A stretch of 64,000 nucleotides of DNA, taken from contig NZ_JACHCI010000015.1 of assembly GCF_014200675.1 (NCBI RefSeq), forward strand, positions 62,001 to 126,000, in the 5' to 3' direction. This stretch comes from Janthinobacterium saanense. Its GTDB lineage: Bacteria > Pseudomonadota > Gammaproteobacteria > Burkholderiales > Burkholderiaceae_D. Shown piece after piece: positions 60,027-64,000 of this stretch. Under the pieces are notes generated by a model. That model saw only the letters and a list, made by a program, of their open reading frames with translations. It was not told the origin of the DNA and made no database searches. Made by a program: the position numbers and the translations under genes. Numbering within the stretch: position 1 is the first letter of the stretch; every line of letters begins with the position of its first letter.

Positions 60027-61135
60027 CAAGCCGCAGCCATCATGCCGAAGCGTTGGGCGATATAAACTGGTTCGGTGGTCAGCCGCGCCGTGCTGCCTTC
60101 CACCAGATACGAGCAATAGCGGCGCCGTTCGGCTGAGCCACCGCGGCGCTCGATGCGTTCGCCGAGCATGGCGACCGCTTCGGCCGCCATTTTCTGCACG
60201 GGCTGGCGCAAGGTGGTGATGTCGTAGCTGAGCCAGCCTGATGCTTCCAGCGCGTCGAAGCCCGCCACCGACATTTGCAGGGGCACCTGGATGCCCAGTT
60301 CGTGGCGCGCCGTGTCCAGGCAGCCGATGGCCATGATGTCGTTGCCGCAGATCACGGCGTCCGGCACCCGGCCCAGGCGGTCGATCACCTTGCGCAAGCC
60401 ATGGCCGCCGCTGGCGTAATTGTAGTTGCCGCTGACCACGATGGGCGCCGGCAAGCCCAATTCCAGCAAGCGGTCCAGCACGCCCGACTTGCGTTCCTGC
60501 GCCACCGCCGAATCGCCGGGGCCGTCGATGATGGCGAACTGGCGGTGGCCGGCTTCTGCCAGGCGCGACACCAGCAGCCGCGCCGCTTCGGCCTGGTCGC
60601 ACAGCACGGCGGGCACGGCATTGTCGCGTGGGTTGCGGTTGAACAAGACCAGCGGCACGTCGCGCCGCGCAAACTCGGCCATCTGTTCGTCGGACAGCCA
60701 GGCGGCCACGATGGCGCCATCGACCTGGTATTGCCACACATCGCACAGCGCCTTGCCGATCTCGGCTTCCCGTTCCAGGGTGAATAGCAGCAGGCGCTTG
60801 CCCTGGCGCGCGATCTGCTGGCTCAGCTCGGACAAGATTTGCGGGTAGTACAGATTGGCCAGATTGGAAATGATCACGGCCACCAGGTTGGAGCGGCGCG
60901 TGATCAGGCTGCGCGCGGCCGCGTTCGGTATGTAATCGAGGGCGATGGCCGCCTGCATGACCTTGGCGTGGGTGGCGGGCGACACGCTGGCGCCAGGCTT
61001 GAAGCAGCGCGAGACGGCCGATTGCGACACGCCGGCCAGCAGGGCCACGTCGTAGGAGGTGACGCGGCGCCCGGCGCCGGATGGACCTTGTGTTGTTGTG
61101 CTGGAAATACGGGCTACAGTAGTCTTTTTTCGCAT
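60026..61135 (-). CDS. LacI-family transcriptional repressor
   Basis: A 369-residue regulator. After a basic, unstructured tail of about 24 residues the LacI helix-turn-helix reads TSYDVALLAGVSQSAVSRCF, with the hinge-helix region YIPNAAARSLITRRSNLVAVI. The periplasmic-binding-type ligand domain follows (DGAIVAAWLSDEQMAEF; AVICGNDIMAIGCLD). I choose the ATG at 61135 over a GTG six codons earlier. No sugar genes are adjacent, so the effector and targets are unknown. The stop abuts a large inverted repeat. Confidence 0.87.
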   Translation of the reverse strand: MRKKTTVARISSTTTQGPSGAGRRVTSYDVALLAGVSQSAVSRCFKPGASVSPATHAKVMQAAIALDYIPNAAARSLITRRSNLVAVIISNLANLYYPQILSELSQQIARQGKRLLLFTLEREAEIGKALCDVWQYQVDGAIVAAWLSDEQMAEFARRDVPLVLFNRNPRDNAVPAVLCDQAEAARLLVSRLAEAGHRQFAIIDGPGDSAVAQERKSGVLDRLLELGLPAPIVVSGNYNYASGGHGLRKVIDRLGRVPDAVICGNDIMAIGCLDTARHELGIQVPLQMSVAGFDALEASGWLSYDITTLRQPVQKMAAEAVAMLGERIERRGGSAERRRYCSYLVEGSTARLTTEPVYIAQRFGMMAAA

Positions 61136-61364
61136 ATTGGTCGGGCTAGCCACCTGTCTCTAGGTATTCCTGCAGGCCCGGAGGACGGATAAAAACTGTG
61201 TCTTGCCGGGCGGGCAGAATGAGCATAGCGCAAAAGATTGCCTGATGGCAAGACTGATTCCTTGTTTTTATTTCATTGCCCATGTTGCAAATGCTATGAC
61301 GTATTGGCATGGCAGCGGACCGGGTCGTGCCATACCATTGTTGCTGCGACTATCCCTGTATGGC

Positions 61365-63434
61365 TTAATTTGGCGTGTTGCAGGGCCCCGTGCCATAGGG
61401 ACTGGTCTGGCCCGGCGGCGGCGTGCGGCGCTCGCTGAAATCCTTCGCCAGGGTCGGGAGCGGCAATTCCATGGTGGTGCTGGACTCCGTGCCAGCCACC
61501 GTGCCGCGCACGGTCAGGGCCAGCTGCACCCAGGAGCCGTAGTTGCGCGGATAGCTGACGGTGATGCTGGACAGGCCCAGCGCATCGCTGACGCCGCCGG
61601 CAGTGACGGCCACTGGAATGCCGGGGTCGAGCACGCCGTTGCCGTTGAGGTCATAAGCGGCATCATATATGCCGTTACGCAACACGTCTTCATTGGCGCA
61701 ACTGTAGCGTGGCAGGGTCAGCCGCCACACGCCCGTGTCTGGGAAGTCCGCCTTGTCTGCTTCCCAGACGTAATAACCCTTGCCATAGCGGACGGGCCAG
61801 GCGGCGGCCGTGATGGTCACGCCGGGCACCGCGTTGCCGGCGCTGTCGGAAACGAGCACGGCGAATTCCTTTTGCAGCAGGCTGGTCGAGTATTCCCGCA
61901 CGCCATTACCGGTGCCGACCTTGATCGACAGGGCCTTGCGGGCCACCGTCAGGCGCACTTGCGCGCTGGCGGCCGCCTGCGTGGCGCCTTCGATGCGCGC
62001 CTGTATCAGCACGCCGTCGCGGCCGCTATCGGCCGGGCCCGCCACATAGACGGCCTGCGCCATGCCGTCCGAACCCGTCAGCACACGCCCCGTCTGGCGC
62101 AGGTAGCCGCCGCTGGGGTCGCTCAAGATGCTGAACACCACGGGCGCATGCTTGACCAGGTTATTCGCCGGGCCATCGCGCACCACGGCGCTGATGGTGC
62201 TCGCCTGCGCGGTGTCGGCGCCATTGTTCGAGCCCAGCACGGCAGGCTCGGCTTGAACGCCGAGCTTGCTGGCCGGACCAGGCAGGGCTACAAATTCCAG
62301 TCGCGTCTGTGCCGTGGGCCCGCCTGCCACTGCCGCCGTGATGGTGGCCAGGCCCGCGTTGGCCGACTGCAGATAGCTGCGTGGCAGATTGCCATTGCTA
62401 AACACCAGGCTGGACGCGACGGCCGCCGTGCAGGCGCTGTCGCCAAACAGGACGCCGCGCGAGGTGTACAGGCTGGCGCTGCCGGACTGCGGCACGCCCG
62501 TGTCCGCCCGCGCATAGCGCACATCGATGGCCTGGCAGGCCAGGGTCGGCACTTCCTGCAAGACGTCCGCGCCGCTGGCATCCTGGCCCACGGCCGGCGT
62601 GAGCTGCAAATCGCTGCCGGCCACGGCATAGGCTTGCGAGATGCTGGCGCCGAGCGCGCTGGCTGACACGGCGTCCCTGCCGAGCGCGCCAGCCGTCAGG
62701 CGCAGCACCAGCTGGCCCTGGGCATTGCTGACGGCGGCGCCGCCGTCCCTCACGCGCACGCTGTTGCCGCTGCCCGTGCTGTAGCTGATGGCCGCGCCGG
62801 CCACGGGTTTGCGCGCTGAATCGCGTAGCGACAGTATCAGGTCGGCGTTCTGGCCCAGCAGCAAGGTAGACGGGCCTGTGATGTCGAGGCTGCTGCCGGT
62901 CACGGCCACCGTGCCGCTACCGCTTTGTGCACCTGCCGTGGCCGTAACCTTGATGCTGCGATTGCTGTTGACGCCACCGGTGCCCAGCAGGGCGCGCGCC
63001 ATGCCATTCTTGTCGGTGACGGCTTCGACACCGCTGAGGATGCCGGAATCGGCGCTGAAGGCGATCTTCGCGCCGGGCAAGGCCAGGTTGGCGCCATCCT
63101 TGACCAGCGCCGTCACGGCCACTTCGCTGCCAGGCAAGCCTGCCGATGGCAGTTCCGTGCCGGAAAAGACCAGTTGCACGGCGCCCGCCAGGCTGGCCGG
63201 GTCGGGCGGCGTCACGGGTGGCGTGACGGGTGGCGTGGTCGGCGTGGTCGGCGGAGTGGTCGGTTTGATGGGATCGGGCAGGGTGCCGCCGCAGCCTGCC
63301 GTGCCTTGCAGCGAGCAGCCGACGGCCGGCTGGGTATCGGCCGCACCGCCGCCACAGCCGGCCAGGCCTGCGCCAGACAGGGTGACAACAAGGGCTAGCA
63401 GCGGCAGGCGAGCGGGGGAGTAGCGATATTTCAC
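61365..63434 (-). CDS. Lipoprotein with bacterial Ig-like (Big_1) repeats
   Basis: A 689-residue surface or periplasmic lipoprotein. The signal ends LSGAGLAGC, with the Cys as lipid acceptor, then a Thr/Pro-rich spacer (TTPPTTPTTPPVTPPVTPP). Next come several Ig-like repeats recognisable by AVTALVKDGANLALPGAKIAFSADSG, VTDKNGMARALL and similar invasin/intimin (Big_1) elements. The C-terminal region holds GVSDALGLSSITVSYPRNYG. I start at the GTG at 63434, with GGAG before it, because the signal begins there; the ATG at 63650 adds a basic, non-signal tail. Likely an adhesin-like or structural outer-membrane protein. Confidence 0.82.
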   Translation of the reverse strand: MKYRYSPARLPLLALVVTLSGAGLAGCGGGAADTQPAVGCSLQGTAGCGGTLPDPIKPTTPPTTPTTPPVTPPVTPPDPASLAGAVQLVFSGTELPSAGLPGSEVAVTALVKDGANLALPGAKIAFSADSGILSGVEAVTDKNGMARALLGTGGVNSNRSIKVTATAGAQSGSGTVAVTGSSLDITGPSTLLLGQNADLILSLRDSARKPVAGAAISYSTGSGNSVRVRDGGAAVSNAQGQLVLRLTAGALGRDAVSASALGASISQAYAVAGSDLQLTPAVGQDASGADVLQEVPTLACQAIDVRYARADTGVPQSGSASLYTSRGVLFGDSACTAAVASSLVFSNGNLPRSYLQSANAGLATITAAVAGGPTAQTRLEFVALPGPASKLGVQAEPAVLGSNNGADTAQASTISAVVRDGPANNLVKHAPVVFSILSDPSGGYLRQTGRVLTGSDGMAQAVYVAGPADSGRDGVLIQARIEGATQAAASAQVRLTVARKALSIKVGTGNGVREYSTSLLQKEFAVLVSDSAGNAVPGVTITAAAWPVRYGKGYYVWEADKADFPDTGVWRLTLPRYSCANEDVLRNGIYDAAYDLNGNGVLDPGIPVAVTAGGVSDALGLSSITVSYPRNYGSWVQLALTVRGTVAGTESSTTMELPLPTLAKDFSERRTPPPGQTSPYGTGPCNTPN

Positions 63435-63613
63435 AGGGAGTCTCCGGAGGGCGGCGAAATTGCTGGGCGTCAATTTCTTAAGAGTAGCTTTTGCCCAGAG
63501 CGGCTGATTGATGCAGAGCAAACTATGCGTGCGTGGGGCCAGCAGCGGTTTTGCTGGTGCAAAGAGGTATGTTCTGGTAGCATGACGCCCCTTTAATTCA
63601 CGGAAGGGTCGAC

Positions 63614-64000
63614 ATGGCCAATGCTTGCGGCGTCGATTTCGGCACATCAAACTCCACGGTAGGCTGGGCAGGTTCAGGACGGAGCACCATGCTCAGTCTG
63701 GAAGACGGCAAGACGACCCTGCCATCGGTCGTTTTCTTCAATGCGGAAGACGAAGAAGTCAGCTACGGCCGCGCCGCGCTGGCCGGTTACCTGGCCGGCT
63801 ACGAAGGCCGCTTGATGCGCTCGCTGAAAAGCTTGCTGGGCACCAGCCTGATCGATGGCCAGACGGAAGTGGGCGGGCGCGCCTTGCCATTCCGCTTGCT
63901 GATGTCGCAATTCATCGGTGAAGTCAAGCGCCGCGCCGAGCAGTCGGCTGGCCGCGAATTCACTTCGGCCGTGTTTGGCCGTCCCGTCTTCTTTATCGAC
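63614..64000 (+). CDS. Hsp70-family chaperone-like protein (YegD type), 5' part only
   Basis: The first 129 codons run to the window end without a stop. MANACGVDFGTSNSTVGWA is the ATPase phosphate-1 motif of the actin/Hsp70 fold, followed by SLEDGKTTLPSVVFF and YGRAALAGYLAGYEGRLMRSLKSLLG. The small insertions and lack of the exact DnaK GIDLGTTNS place it with YegD-like Hsp70 relatives rather than DnaK. The remainder lies outside the window. It is divergent from the Ig-repeat gene. Confidence 0.82.
   Translation, partial: MANACGVDFGTSNSTVGWAGSGRSTMLSLEDGKTTLPSVVFFNAEDEEVSYGRAALAGYLAGYEGRLMRSLKSLLGTSLIDGQTEVGGRALPFRLLMSQFIGEVKRRAEQSAGREFTSAVFGRPVFFID

Overview
The window is 64 kb of GC-rich, densely coded bacterial chromosome. 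Gene content points to a beta-proteobacterium of the Oxalobacteraceae, close to Janthinobacterium, Duganella or Massilia. The clues are several TonB-dependent receptors, Fur-like boxes of the beta-proteobacterial kind, PepSY membrane proteins, many small DUF families, GTCAGACCCC-type repeats and alternating GC-rich core with AT-rich accessory patches. The genus is an inference. I see no rRNA, tRNA, CRISPR array, IS element or prophage.

Layout. 0.1-8.1 kb: small-molecule and stress genes (a TenA-like protein, tehA with a GlxA-type regulator, a TetR/monooxygenase divergent pair with two matching operators, an SDR), then an AT-richer patch with an orphan lipoprotein, an orphan protein and gene remnants. 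8.3-18.9 kb: a large DUF748 protein; a Fur-boxed TonB receptor translationally coupled to two PstS-like binding proteins; a DUF2946 protein followed by an OprC/NosA-like copper receptor. 19.0-22.2 kb: D-serine dehydratase, a DsdC-like regulator and a YddG-like exporter. 22.2-24.4 kb: an AT-rich accessory patch with a metallo-beta-lactamase remnant and a zinc-ribbon RES-domain protein. 24.4-36.2 kb: housekeeping and envelope genes (DUF455, PepSY, MFS, sedolisin, MgtC, topoisomerase IB, a serine hydrolase, a cation/proton antiporter, MscS). 36.4-38.7 kb: a second accessory patch with an ExbD periplasmic domain lacking its membrane anchor, an exported protein of unknown function, and a small coiled-coil membrane protein lying between two roughly 200-bp direct repeats.

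38.7-50.1 kb is the most interesting stretch. A Fur-boxed PepSY gene diverges from a probable operon: TonB receptor, a complete YehZYXW-type betaine ABC importer, a histidine-ammonia-lyase-like protein that lacks the Ala-Ser-Gly MIO-forming tripeptide, a membrane desaturase-like di-iron protein and a PhnD-like protein without a signal peptide. A betaine importer next to a lyase that cannot form MIO suggests uptake and trimethylamine elimination of an aromatic amino-acid betaine, with ergothioneine or hercynine as the leading candidates. It is followed at 50.2-53.7 kb by an RsbQ-like hydrolase, a PAS hybrid histidine kinase and a PP2C-like phosphatase, which resembles the Bacillus RsbQ/RsbP energy-stress pair split over three proteins.

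53.7-64 kb: an MFS exporter, an SRPBCC protein, an aldo/keto reductase with a divergent LysR gene and an inverted-repeat operator, several small unknown proteins, YidB, a LacI regulator, an Ig-like-repeat lipoprotein, and the start of an Hsp70-family gene cut by the window end.
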